Below, piece after piece: positions 1 to 9,659 of a DNA stretch of 64,000 nt (positions are counted from its first letter, which is position 1; each line of letters opens with the position of its first letter). The notes below the pieces were generated by a model. It was not told where the DNA came from. It did no database searches and saw only the letters and a program-made list of their open reading frames with translations. Source of the stretch: Stomoxys calcitrans (Eukaryota > Arthropoda > Insecta > Diptera > Muscidae); contig NC_081553.1 in assembly GCF_963082655.1 (NCBI RefSeq), positions 209,921,696 to 209,985,695 on the forward strand. Reading direction: 5' to 3'. Both the position numbers and the translations under genes were made by a program.

Positions 1-42
1 GAATGCGTAAGGTAGTGTGGTGCTAACGCGAAGACATCGAAT

Positions 43-235
43 GTGAACATATTTACGGACAGTAAAATGACCATAAGGGTAAAAACAATCAGGACGGTAA
101 GATCACGAACAGTCTTGAAGTGTAAGAAGGAGATTAGCGCCTTCTCTAAGGATGGCACAATTCGCATCGTTTGGGTGCCGGGCCGGAGAATGAAAGGACA
201 GACAATTTGGCAGTAATTGCCAGAGAACTGCCGTT
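43..235 (+). pseudogene. LINE RNase H domain fragment
   Basis: The plus strand reads NIFTDSKMTIRV and, about 40 codons later, IRIVWVPGRR before a stop near 213. This matches the shape of the RNase H domain at the end of ORF2 in jockey/I/LOA-type non-LTR retrotransposons: an aspartate in TDS(K/Q), then (V/T)WVPGH. The usual VPGH histidine is replaced (VPGRR), so this copy is probably inactive even apart from truncation at the window edge. It lies on the opposite strand to the reverse-transcriptase fragment that follows, so the two come from separate insertions or an inversion. Confidence 0.6.
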
Positions 236-297
236 GAAAAACTTGGTTGACCCGTAGCTTTACGGGTCGACGCAATTTGAGTTAAAGGCGTGGACGA

Positions 298-1160
298 CTA
301 ACGTAACACTGTGGAACAGCGAAACAGTCGGATGGACTGCAAAAATCTTATGGGGTGATACCGATCGTGTACCACCTCGTGAAGGGCCATCTCCACCGAC
401 CTGCCTTTGAGGTATGCGTATTGTGCCCCACTGAAGTTTTCCGGCGTCAGTCCCCCTTTCAACTTCAGGTCAATCAGTCTTTCCATTGTTTTCAGCAAAA
501 AACATGACAGTCAAATAGGCCTATAATCCTTCGACGTACTGTGATTTTTTCTTCCCGCCTTGAGGATAAAGACCACCATGACTTCTCTCCATGCCCTCGG
601 TATATAGGACCATGCCAGGCTCGCTCGGAAGATCCGCTCAAGCCAGGACAGAGTGACTCCAATAGACTCCTGTAGCAGTGCCGGCATAATTCGGTCAGGT
701 CTGGCCATCTTAAATGGCCGGAAAATGCGGACCACTCACGCTATCTTCTCCTCGTCAACGATGTCCCTGATGAGCTCATTCGTTAGGGCCGCATAAGCAG
801 GCATTGCGATATCTTGATCGTCGACTTCTTCATGGCCACCTGGGAAATGAGCCTCCATCAAAAGTTCCACTGCCTCCCCCCAATTTCAGCGTTAGTCCCG
901 TCCTCCCGTCCTAGGGATCCTTCGAGAGCACTTTGCGCAAGCCAGATGTCTCACTAGTGCTCCCCACAGAATTTCGCCCAGAAACTCCCCGTTGCCTTCT
1001 TCATTTCCTTCTTGAACTTGGCAAGGGCGTGGCGATGCCCTCTGTCGTGTTCTCTCTTTTGGCCTTTTTAAAAAGCCTTCTGCTTTCCCTCCTGAGCACC
1101 TTCAGATCCGGTCAAATGCTAAGGCTTGAACCTATTTCTCTTCAGATTTCTGTACTCCAC
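298..1160 (-). pseudogene. LINE ORF2 reverse transcriptase remnant
   Basis: Minus-strand frames give, in order from about 1160 down to 298, a basic linker with FCGEH; LLEAHFPG (about 860); MARPDRIMPALLQ (about 700); WREVMVVFILKAGRK then DYRPI (580-511); and KTMERLID plus GAQYAYLKGRSVEMALHEVV (490-370). These are the linker, fingers and palm-entry motifs of non-LTR reverse transcriptases (P-D-x-I, W-x-x-x-x-V-x-x-x-K-x-G, YRPISL, then AYLKGRSxExALH). Frameshifts and stops separate the blocks and the YADD catalytic box is not reached. Dead 5'-to-middle ORF2 fragment; clade (jockey, LOA or I) not settled. Confidence 0.7.
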
Positions 1161-2090
1161 CCTAATGTCTCTGGCTCACTTGAATATCTTATGCTAATAA
1201 TGAAACTTACATTGCAGCCATATAACTAAGCTAATAAAAGGTATTTAGTTTTATTACATGTAAATGTAAGTGGGTCGCTATGTGTTTGTGTGTGTGTGTG
1301 TGTGTGTGCGGAACCCCTACAAGGGCACCTGAATTTTCCAACCAAGTTGAACTCCATAATACGGCTGTGGCAGTGGCATCCTGAATAATTATAAACTTTG
1401 TAGTTATTTATTGTTTGGCAGTGATGATGTCGAGTCCTTGCCATGCAGATAACTTTCGACTCAGTGAACATCGCAACTTATCGCCAAGTTAGAGAGGAAT
1501 GTTGAAGGATAGAGAGAGAAAGAGAGAGGGCAAACCCTTAGTTGAGCCTTTTATCCTCTTTAGCTCAAGGTAAAAGTTTTCGTTTTCCCAAATTAAAGAT
1601 ACTTCTATTCCGTTTGCTCTTAGGATTGGATTTCCTTTCAAATGCGCACAAGTATTTGTTTATTGTGGTGGATACTTAATCCCAAGACTCAACATTTGAG
1701 TGTATCCCAATTTCCATTTTCAGTCACCACAACTCAAAAGCGGGTAATCGTTGTGAGGTGTATCAACAAATGGTTTATTGTGCCAGTTGGCAAAGGGGGA
1801 TTAGGGGACAATCATACCATGCGATGTGGGCCAATTTCAATTTAAATTTTAAGATTAGGCATTGGACAACTTAAAAGGGATACAAGACCTCAAGTTGAAG
1901 CCCTGAAAAAGATTTTTTTAAATCGTAGCAGACATGCTAAAGACCACTACCAACTATGTGGTTGATTGCAAAGTAAAATTCAGCACGAAAGTTTCCCTTA
2001 TGCCTCTCGAGATCATTGGTAATTTTCATAGAAATCGGTTCAGATTTCTAAATGGCTTAAATATATATGTCCCGTCGATTTTCACTTCTA
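1161..2090. other. No gene seen; intergenic or intronic DNA with GT microsatellite
   Basis: AT-rich DNA with no coding pattern. It holds a (GT)n run at about 1281-1308 and an AG-rich run at 1509-1528. Short open frames here lack any recognisable motif. Confidence 0.5.
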
Positions 2091-2255
2091 GAGCCTTTGC
2101 TGCTCTGCCCTATTTTTCAATATTAGGAACTTTACCTATCCTAGTCTTCCGAATCTTGAAATCGGTGTTTGGTCCGTCGTCAGGTTCATGTTTGTTAGGC
2201 TGCCTTGGGTCTCTCGCCCCTGCACTGCCTGATATTTTAGTTGATTATCCTAGTC

Positions 2256-2575
2256 CGTAGGCCACCGTAGTGCAGAGATTAGCATGCGCGCCTATCACGC
2301 TGAACGCCTGGGTTCGAATCCTAGCGAGGCCATCAGAAGAAATGTTCAACGATGGTTTTCCCCTCCTAATGCTGGCAACATTTGTAAGGTACTATGCCAT
2401 GTAAAACTTCTTTCCAAAGTGGTGTTGCATTGCGGCTCGCCTTTCGGACTCGGCTATAAAAAGGAGGTCCCCTTTCATTGAGCTTAAACTTGAATCCGAC
2501 TGCACTCATTGTTATGGTAGAAGATTTCCCCTGTTCCTTAGTGGATTGTTCATTGGAAAAATTTGAAATTTTTGC
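2256..2575 (+). mobile_element. tRNA-headed SINE, copy 1
   Basis: Starts GGCCACCGTAGTGCAGAG (2260) with a pol III A-box-like stretch, then a B box GGTTCGAATCC about 45 bp downstream. The body carries the family landmarks CCCCTCCTAATGCTGGCAAC, GGACTCGGCTATAAAAA and TTGAGCTTAAACTTGAATC, and ends near TTCCTTAGTGGA...AATTT. The 11-bp sequence TTATCCTAGTC is at 2245-2255 and again at 2576-2586, a target-site duplication in the LINE ORF1-like host. Confidence 0.8.
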
Positions 2576-3569
2576 TTATCCTAGTCTTTCCATTATTGAG
2601 AGAGGCGGTGATTGTTTCGTCGTCAGTCCTCTGTTCGTTGGGCGGTATTGAGTCACCTGCCACTGCACGGCCTGATGTCTCAATAGGAAAATTTCTACCT
2701 ATACTAGATTTCCTTTCTAGCAAAAAAAAAAAGCTTTGCTCCCGTAGTGCGCCATGCCTTTAGTCTTAGCCAAACTCGTCGCGGAGACTTGATCAATGCC
2801 AACCACAAGTAGAGTTCCTTCCTCCTTCTCCTCCCTGTGGAAGACCTCTCACTTCTCTGCGACCAAAACTAGGTTTTGCTTCCCCAAGAATCCCGTCATC
2901 GGGTAGCTGTTTGTAAGGCTGTGTTGGGTCTCTCGCCACTGTACTGCCTGATATTTTGGTATTAGGATTTTTGTTTATCCAAGTCTCTCCAATATTGAGA
3001 AAGGCGGTGATTGTCACGTTATCAGCCTCCTGTTCGTTAAGCGGTATTGAGTCACCTGCCGCTGCACGGTCTGGTGTCTCAATATGAGAATTTCTGTTTA
3101 TCCTAGTCTTCCCAATCTTGAAAAATTCAGCTTTGCTCTCGTAGTAAGTCTTAGCCAGACTCGTCACGGAGATTTGATCAATGCCAACCACAAGGAGAGT
3201 TTCTTCCTCCTTCTCCTTCCTGTGGAAGACATCCCAGATTCTCTGCGATCAAACCTTGGTTTTGCTTGCCCAAGAATCCCAACATGCGTTCCGTCGCAAA
3301 TTTACTGCCCCATCGCTTGATGAATACCGTCGCCTTTGTGAGCTGGGGGATATCCATCTTTCTCACCAGGTCAAGCTATGCGCCCTCCCAGGCAGCGTGG
3401 ATACCTCTGACCAGCTGTTTGACGGTCAATCAATACATTACGCCCACGTAAAACGCAGCGTAAAGATGTCCCCTCTATACTCGCAGCACATCATTTGTAT
3501 GGGTGGACCCCATACAGAGTTCCACACATGTTCGAAAATCAGCTCTGAAAACCAGCTCCTCCATTTGGG

Positions 3570-4195
3570 ACCAATGATCTGGTGGAATCCTACCGGATGC
3601 ACTACCGATATTGATGACTGCTTAAGTCAGCTCATCTCTGTTGTGCTTCTTTGCCACTCTGGCATTCTCAGCGACCATCTTTCCCTTCAATGATTGCTGT
3701 GGCCTCCTCTTGGAAGTCGCAGTCCTCCATAAAGACTCAGGCGTGGTGCTCGCTTCCTTCGTTCCTGTTGCGCAGGACACTGTCTGGAGTCTCCATAGCG
3801 GGGTGGCAGGATAGGTTTTCCCAGAGTATTTGAAAGGGGGGGAGGGCTTTTTTTCTTCTTAAGCATTTTAGCAAAATCAGATCCTCCACCCGATGATCTG
3901 GTGGAATCCTACTGGATGCTCTGCTGATATTGACGACTGCATGAGTCAGCTCATCTCTGTGGTGCTTTCTTGCCACTCTGGCATTCTCGGCAAACGGCTC
4001 CTTACCATTCTCAGCGACCATCTTCCCCTTTCAGTGATGGCTGTGGACTCCTTTAGGAAGTCACAATCCGCCGTGAAGACTCAGGGGCCATGAGCGCTTC
4101 CTTCGTTCCTATTCCGACTTTGTCTTCCCCCGCAAGACACTGTCTGGAGTCTCCATTGCGGGATGGCTGGCTTGGTTTTCCCAGAATACTTAAAA
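3570..4195. repeat. Direct duplication of about 300 bp inside the LINE remnant
   Basis: A segment beginning GATCTGGTGGAATCCTAC and ending near TTTTCCCAGA occurs at about 3577-3825 and again at about 3895-4185 with small differences. The unit encodes the DELTHAVVNI / METPDSVL stretch on the minus strand. Confidence 0.65.
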
Positions 4196-4200
4196 GCGGG

Positions 4201-4506
4201 TCCACTGTAACGCAGAGGTTAGCACGTGTGCCTATGATGCTGAACGCCTGGGTTCAAATCCTGGCGAGACCATCAGAAAAAATTTTCAACAGTGGTTTTC
4301 GACTCCTAATGTTGGTTGCGAGGTACTATGCCATGTAAAACTTCTATCCAAAGAGGTGTCGCTTTGCGGCACGCCGTTCGGACTCGGCTATAAAAAGAAG
4401 GTTCCTTGTCATTGAGCTTGAAATTGAATCGGACAGCACTCATTGATATCTGAGAAGTTTGCCCCTGTTCCTCAGTGGAATTTTCCTGGGCAAAATTTGC
4501 ATTTGC
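4201..4506 (+). mobile_element. tRNA-headed SINE, copy 2
   Basis: Same family as the copy at 2256. The head reads TCCACTGTAACGCAGAGGTT and the B box GGTTCAAATCC; the tail ends GGGCAAAATTTGCATTTGC. Flanks ACTTAAAAGCGGG (4188-4200) and ACTTGAAAGCGGG (4507-4519) form a 13-bp target-site duplication with one mismatch. Inserted in the minus-strand LINE ORF1-like remnant. Confidence 0.8.
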
Positions 4507-5073
4507 ACTTGAAAGCGGGGAGCTCTTTTTCTTCTTCAGCATTTTAGCAGTGTTATGCTCAGTGTTATGGAGATCCAGTTCCCTATACAGATTCCATAGA
4601 AGTGCTTGGAATGTCAATCACTTTCACCCGATTGCCGATGCATACTTCTCTGTCTCCTTCGTCGTACCCCGTATAGCTTTCTTGGGTTGCTTATGAGCTT
4701 AGCAAAGCCATCGCTCATCCCGCTAACCTCATCTCTCGATTTGGCTGCGATGAATGTATCATTGACACCGTCGCTGTCTGAACCCGAGTCGGAAATACCA
4801 CCTTTACTTAAAGGCTGGGGCGAACTATTTATCCCTCTGGTTTATCCGTCTCTTCCTCAATAATTACTCTGACGAATAGTTATAAGATTGAAGCACCCAC
4901 ACCTGTAGGAGGGGAGAACAACTTGCTACGATCTGACGCCATCACCGTAGCTGTCGGCTTTGCCCCACTTAAGTCGTCCCTACTTTTTTTCATCGTTTTA
5001 CTTGTTTTATTTCTTACCCCCTGAAATCGCAACCCCTCTGATTCCAAATAATTCTCCTTGTTTTTAATTTCAG

Positions 5074-5758
5074 AGCCGATCGCAATCATGACAAATACCT
5101 AACCATTAAGGAATTGGGACAATACATCAATAAAAACATAGTTGACCACATAGACGAAGCCATCCAATTGAATCCACGAGAGTTTCGACGAGTTGATATA
5201 TCCCCTGCCGATGGCCTCATAACATGGGAGGAGTATCATCGTTATTTCCTCAAAGAACATGGCATGACCGAGGCCGATATCGATGAGCACAACGAAATCA
5301 AACATACAGCACTTAATCGTAAGGCACGCGAGGACATGATGCGCGACAAGGCACGTTGGTCGGAGGCAGCACGCACAGATCTCTTCACCCTAACCATAGA
5401 TGAGTATCTGTCATTTCGTCATCCCGAATCGAGTATAACGAATCTCTTGGAATTGGTAGATGATTTGTTAAGGCAATTCGATCAAGATGGTGATGATCAA
5501 CTGAGCATAGAAGAATTTTCCGAGGTCAATGTGGCCGATGATGATGATTTGATACGCAAGTCTTTGATATCGAAAACAGTGGTAGAGCGTAGAGCAGAAT
5601 TCAAAAGAATCATAGATCAAAATGAAGACGGCAAAGCGGATAGGGGAGAGCTATTGAATTATGTGAATCCCAAGACCCCGAGATATGCATTGCAGGAGGC
5701 GGCCACTTTGTTTAGTTTGTGTGATGAAAATCGTGATGGGCGTTTGACTCTAAAGGAG
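5074..5758 (+). CDS. Cab45: Cab45/SDF4-like EF-hand protein, penultimate coding exon
   Basis: This internal exon encodes most of a CREC-family calcium-binding protein of the secretory pathway. It is bounded by an acceptor (TTTTTAATTTCAG, 5061-5073) and a donor (GTAAGT, 5759), and starts on the third base of a codon. EF-hand loops in order: DRNHDKYLTIKE (5078), a weakened loop ISPADGLITWEE (5198) without the first acidic ligands, DQDGDDQLSIEE (5480), DQNEDGKADRGE (5615) and DENRDGRLTLKE (5723), whose last glutamate is the final codon of the exon. The frame is open over all 228 codons with no ATG needed, so the signal peptide and N-terminus lie in upstream exons not identified here. CREC proteins bind calcium in the ER/Golgi lumen; the Cab45 branch acts in cargo sorting in vertebrates. 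Orthology is judged from EF-hand layout and the C-terminus; reticulocalbin or calumenin are less likely. Confidence 0.9.
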
Positions 5759-5841
5759 GTAAGTTTACATGGTTAAAAATTAAAGGAATTTATTTTTGAA
5801 ATAATCTTTTCTCTTTTTCTTCTGTTTTTCTTCTATTGCAG
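5759..5841 (+). other. Phase-0 intron of the Cab45-like gene
   Basis: 83-bp intron with donor GTAAGT, a pyrimidine-rich tract (TTTTCTTCTGTTTTTCTTC) and acceptor TATTGCAG. It splits exactly between codons, directly after the last EF-hand glutamate. The size is typical of a short fly intron. Confidence 0.88.
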
Positions 5842-5916
5842 ATGCTTTCCAACTCGGAAATATTTCTGACCTCAAAAATGATTGACACTGCCCAAAGTTT
5901 TCACACAGAATTTTGA
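5842..5916 (+). CDS. Cab45: Cab45/SDF4-like protein, terminal exon with HTEF end
   Basis: This short last exon joins in phase 0 and encodes 24 residues, starting MLSNSEIFLTSKM and ending AQSFHTEF before TGA at 5914-5916. The closing H-x-E-F matches the ER/Golgi-retention type of tail found in CREC proteins (HDEF in calumenin, HEEF in Cab45), and the pattern E-x-F-x-x-SK-x-x-D-x-A-x-S-x-H-x-EF fits Cab45 best. The ATG at 5842 is an internal methionine, not a start. This exon is too short to be caught by a length-based ORF search and fixes the true C-terminus; reading through the donor would add a false VSLHG tail. Confidence 0.9.
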   Translation: MLSNSEIFLTSKMIDTAQSFHTEF

Positions 5917-6100
5917 AACTTTTAGGCTGAATCATTTACTAAACACTCCTCTCTGTGACTCTGACATATCCATTTTGTACTCTTTCCATTTTTTGATATA
6001 CTCATATAGTACTTACTTACACATGCCTACCCACATTAATGCTGCCTATGTTCTCTAAATTAAGGCTTATTGTAAATATTTCCAAGCTTAAATGTTTGCT
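5917..6100 (+). other. Presumed 3' UTR of the Cab45-like gene
   Basis: AT-rich sequence after the stop. No canonical AATAAA is visible before the transposon-like array begins at 6101, so the poly(A) site may use a variant signal or lie further downstream. Confidence 0.5.
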
Positions 6101-8887
6101 GCACCGAAAAAAAGTTATAACCTATGGTAGAGTTAGTAAGTTAATACGGTTTTTGGAGAAAAATTACTTTATGGTATTGTTTCGATACCACACGGTAATG
6201 TTTTCATAATACCATATAGAATTGTTTCCATACCATATGGTATTATTTTGAAAATACTAACTGGTATTGTTTCCATACCATACATATATATGGTAGGAAA
6301 CAATACAATATGGTATTGCTTCCATACCATATGGTATTGTTTCCATACCATACGGTATTGTTTTCATACACCATATAATATTGTTTCCACCCCATACGAT
6401 GTAGTTTTTGCAATACTTTATGGTATTGATTCCTCAAATATGACATTGTTTTCATACTTACTGTATTTCCATGACATGAGGTATTGTTTCTATACCATAC
6501 GGTATTAGTTCCATACTACCATATGATATTGTTTCCACAGTAATATATGGTATTGTATCTTACAATATGGCGTTGTTCTTAACAATGTATGGTATTATTT
6601 CCTATATTGTATTGTTTCCATACCATATGGTATTGTTTCTATACCATGTGGTATAGTTTCTTTACCATGTGGTATTGACTTTATACTGCCATATGATATT
6701 GTTTCCATACCATTCCATAAAGTTTGCACAATACTATATGGTATTGTTTCCACACGAAACGGTATTGTTATATAATACCATATGGTACTGTTTTCCTACC
6801 ATACAGAATTGTATTGACAATACTATGTTGTATTGTTTCTACCTACCAGTTTCCTACGGCATTGTTTTCATAATACTATGTGGCATTGTTCCATACCATA
6901 CGACACTATATTCACTATAGCATATAAGATGGTTTCCATACATTTTTTAAAGTTTTTTTTACAAAGTCACATGATTTTGTTTCCATACCATACGGTATTT
7001 TTTTATACTCCCATATGGTTTTGTTTCCATACCATACGGTATAGTTTTCATAACACCATATGAAATTGTTTCCATATCTACGGTATTATTTTCATAATAC
7101 CATATGGAAATGTTTCCATAAAATATGGTATTGCTTTGAAAATACTATATGGAAATGTTTCCATAATATAAATATTTTAGAAGACAATACCAAATAGTAT
7201 TGTTTCAAACCATATGGTATTGTTTTCGTATTACCTTATGGTATTGTTTTCAAAATACTATATGGTATTGTTTTCCACCACTCGGTATTTTTTTCATAAT
7301 ACCACAAGGTATTGTTTCCTACCATACGTTATTGTTTTCAAACACCATATGACATTGTTTTCATACCATACGGTATTGTATTGACATTAACATATGGTAT
7401 TGTTGCACTCCATACGGTATTGCTTTCGTAATACCATATGATGCTATTTCCCTGCCGTACCGTATTGTATTGACAGTACTAAATGGTATTGTTTTCTACC
7501 ACTTCCTACCTATTTTTTCCTACGGTATTGTTTTCATAATACTATATGACATTTTTTCCATACCATTCAGTACTATTTTCACAAACCATATGTGATGGTT
7601 TCCACACCGCAAGTTTTTTTTACAATGTCGTATGGTTTTGTTTCCATACCATACGGTATTGTATTACTACGGTACTACCGTATGGTATTGTCTCCAAACT
7701 ATACGGTATTGATTTCACAATGCCATAAGGTATTGTTTTCAAAGCATACGGTATTGATTCATAATACCATATGGAATTTTTTCCATATCACACGGTATTA
7801 TTTTCATAACAACATATGTTATCGTTTTGAAAATACGATATGGTATTATTTCCGTTCCATACGGTATTGTTTTTATAATACTATATGGTGTTGTTTACAT
7901 GCCATATGGTATTATTTTCAAAATACCATATAAAATTGTTTCCATACCATACGGTATTGTATTGGCAATAGTATATGGAATTGTTTTCTAGCTATTCCTA
8001 CCTACCTTTTTCCTACGGTGTTGTTTTCGTAATACCATAGGGAGTTGTTTTCATATAATACGATTATTTTGTAATATCACATGGAAATGTCTCCATACCA
8101 TTTGGTATTGTTTGGAAAATACTATAGGGTGTTGTTTCCATATCTTACATATGGTAGGAAACAATTCCATTTCATACTATATGGTGTTATTTTTAAACTA
8201 CCATATGTTTCCACACTATACGATATTGTGTTGACAATACTATATGGCATTGTTTCCTACCATATGGTATTGTTTTGCTTCCACACCACACCGTAGGTTT
8301 TCACACTACCATATGATATTGTTTCCTATCACACGGTAATGGTTTTCATAACCCCTTAAGGCATCGTTTCCATACCATACGGTACTGTTTTTATAATATA
8401 ATCTGGTATTGTTTCAAAACCGTTCTGTACTATTTTCACTATACCATGTGGTGTTGTCTCCATAATATACGTTTTTGTTTTTACAATGTCATATGGTTTT
8501 ATTTCAATACCATACGGTATTGTTCTAATACAATCGTATGATATCGGTTCCATACCATATGGTATTGCTTTCGAAGCATGCGCATTGATTTCGTAATATC
8601 TAATGGTTTTTTATTTCTTAATTATTGTGATAATACCATATGGTATTCTTTTCACAATACTTTATAGAATTGTTTCCATACCATACGGTATTGTTTTTAT
8701 AATACCATATGGTAATGTTAACATGTCATACGGTATTATTTTCATAACACCATATGATATTGTTTTTTAATACCATATGGTATTGTTTCCATATGATATG
8801 GTTTCCATGCCATGCGGTATTTTTTTTTTCTTAACCCAAAACGGAGTTAATTCACCAACAGTACCATAGCAATTTTTCTTTCGGTGT
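6101..8887. mobile_element. Array-bearing element with CACCGAAA inverted ends
   Basis: The left end begins CACCGAAAAAAAGTTATAAC and continues through ATGGTAGAGTTAGTAAGTTAA. The right end, read on the minus strand from 8887, begins CACCGAAAGAAAAATTGCTA and continues ATGGTACTGTTGGTGAATTAA. These align as degenerate inverted repeats of roughly 50 bp. Everything between is the palindromic array described separately. No transposase frame is present, so this is a non-autonomous element or an array captured by one. No clear target-site duplication is visible (GTTTGCTG on the left, TATATATT on the right). The left end abuts the presumed 3' UTR of the Cab45-like gene. Confidence 0.55.
6165..8820. repeat. 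Palindromic array, about 45-bp period (copy 1)
   Basis: Alternating half-units TTTCCATACCATACGGTATTG and TTTTCATAATACCATATGGTA give a dimer of about 45 bp, heavily diverged from unit to unit. Each half-unit is centred on a small palindrome: ATACCATATGGTAT or ATACC(A/G)TACGGTAT. Because 45 is a multiple of three, several frames stay open with a 15-residue repeat; these are not genes. Confidence 0.9.
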
Positions 8888-9540
8888 ATATATTTTTATT
8901 TATGGTTCAATATACTCTTGGTTTCATTCTGTAGCCATTGTTTTGAGTTTTTTTTTTCCAAACAACATCTGTAACTGAAACGCCTGAGCTTTTCTCTCCA
9001 ATCCCATCATGGAATGGAGACAACAGTGAGCATGCTATAGATGATAATAACGATAATGAAGAAATTGTGAGAAATTGTTATAGTGATATTATGTTTAAGT
9101 TTTTCATACATTACTCCCACAAGTAGAGCAAAAAAATAATGTTTTAAACAATACAAAAAAAATCATAATTGAGTAAATACTACTTTTTTTAAAACATACA
9201 ATGTAGTTAAGTGTATTTGTATAAATTTGAAGAAAAAATAAATAAATACATTTCATATATAAAAGCATATATATATTGTGAAATTGAAAAGTTGAACTTA
9301 TTTTGGATGACATAAAGGTAGGGTGAGTCAAATTATATACGAATTTTCATACCCTGAGATTTTTTAGCCAAATATAACGCAATCACACTACTACTACTCG
9401 AATAATTTTCCTTCTAATGAACTTAGAAGCAAATTGTTTTAGTGGCCTGCAAATAATTTAATGAGCTGTCAATAACACAAATATGTAGCATGAAGCTATC
9501 ATTTTCAGCTTGAATGATATACCTGAGTGAACTTGGTAAC
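8888..9540. other. Flank shared by two copies; no gene seen
   Basis: AT-rich DNA after the right inverted repeat. It recurs nearly word for word at about 16960-17590 (for example ATAGATGATAATAACGATAA and AGCATATATATATTGTGAAA), so it belongs to the duplicated block. No coding signal. Confidence 0.6.
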
Positions 9541-9645
9541 ACTTCGTATCAGCTACCCTGAATATACCACCTACTCAGAATGAGGTCCATGTAGCAGTGA
9601 CCCGACTGAAAAACAGCAAAACCACAGGAGCCAATGGGTTGCCTT
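9540..9645 (+). pseudogene. LINE reverse-transcriptase stub (copy 1)
   Basis: The plus frame reads NEVHVAVTRLKNSKTTGANG followed by LPS. This is the conserved start of a non-LTR reverse transcriptase (E-V-x-x-A-(V/I)-x-x-L-K-x-x-K-x-x-G-x-D-G-(L/I)-P). The coding match ends within a few codons, where satellite sequence takes over. The same stub occurs near 14345 and 17600. Confidence 0.6.
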
Positions 9646-9659
9646 CTTGGCATGTTAGC

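Larger units (their letters stand above)
2090..5046 (-). pseudogene. LINE ORF1-like (Gag-like) remnant, internally duplicated
   Basis: Minus-strand frames give hydrophilic protein pieces that recur in tandem. KTRINRNSHIET and IGETWINKNPNTKIS alternate with GDSIPLNEQEAD (3120-2900), and degraded versions recur at about 2700-2100. NARVARKHHRDELTHAVVNI followed by SRIPPDH appears at 4000-3890, with its duplicate on the same strand at about 3690-3570. The N-terminal end may be KKSRDDLSGAKPTATVMA near 4985. Position and composition suggest ORF1 of a non-LTR element lying antisense in the intron before the Cab45-like exon. Two SINEs (2256-2575 and 4201-4506) interrupt it. Assignment to ORF1 is inference; no zinc-knuckle array is visible. 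Confidence 0.4.

Noticed and set aside
2260..2335. tRNA gene at the SINE heads
   Set aside because: The A- and B-box-like sequences sit at the start of a 290-320-bp repeated element with target duplications, and the stems are imperfect. It is a SINE head, not a tRNA gene.
3181..3693. 170-codon plus-strand frame as a gene
   Set aside because: Antisense shadow of the minus-strand LINE ORF1-like sequence.
1..5073. Upstream exons of the Cab45-like gene within the window
   Set aside because: An acceptor at 5073 proves an upstream exon exists, but I found no EF-hand or signal-peptide sequence with splice sites in 1-5073; these exons probably lie further left.
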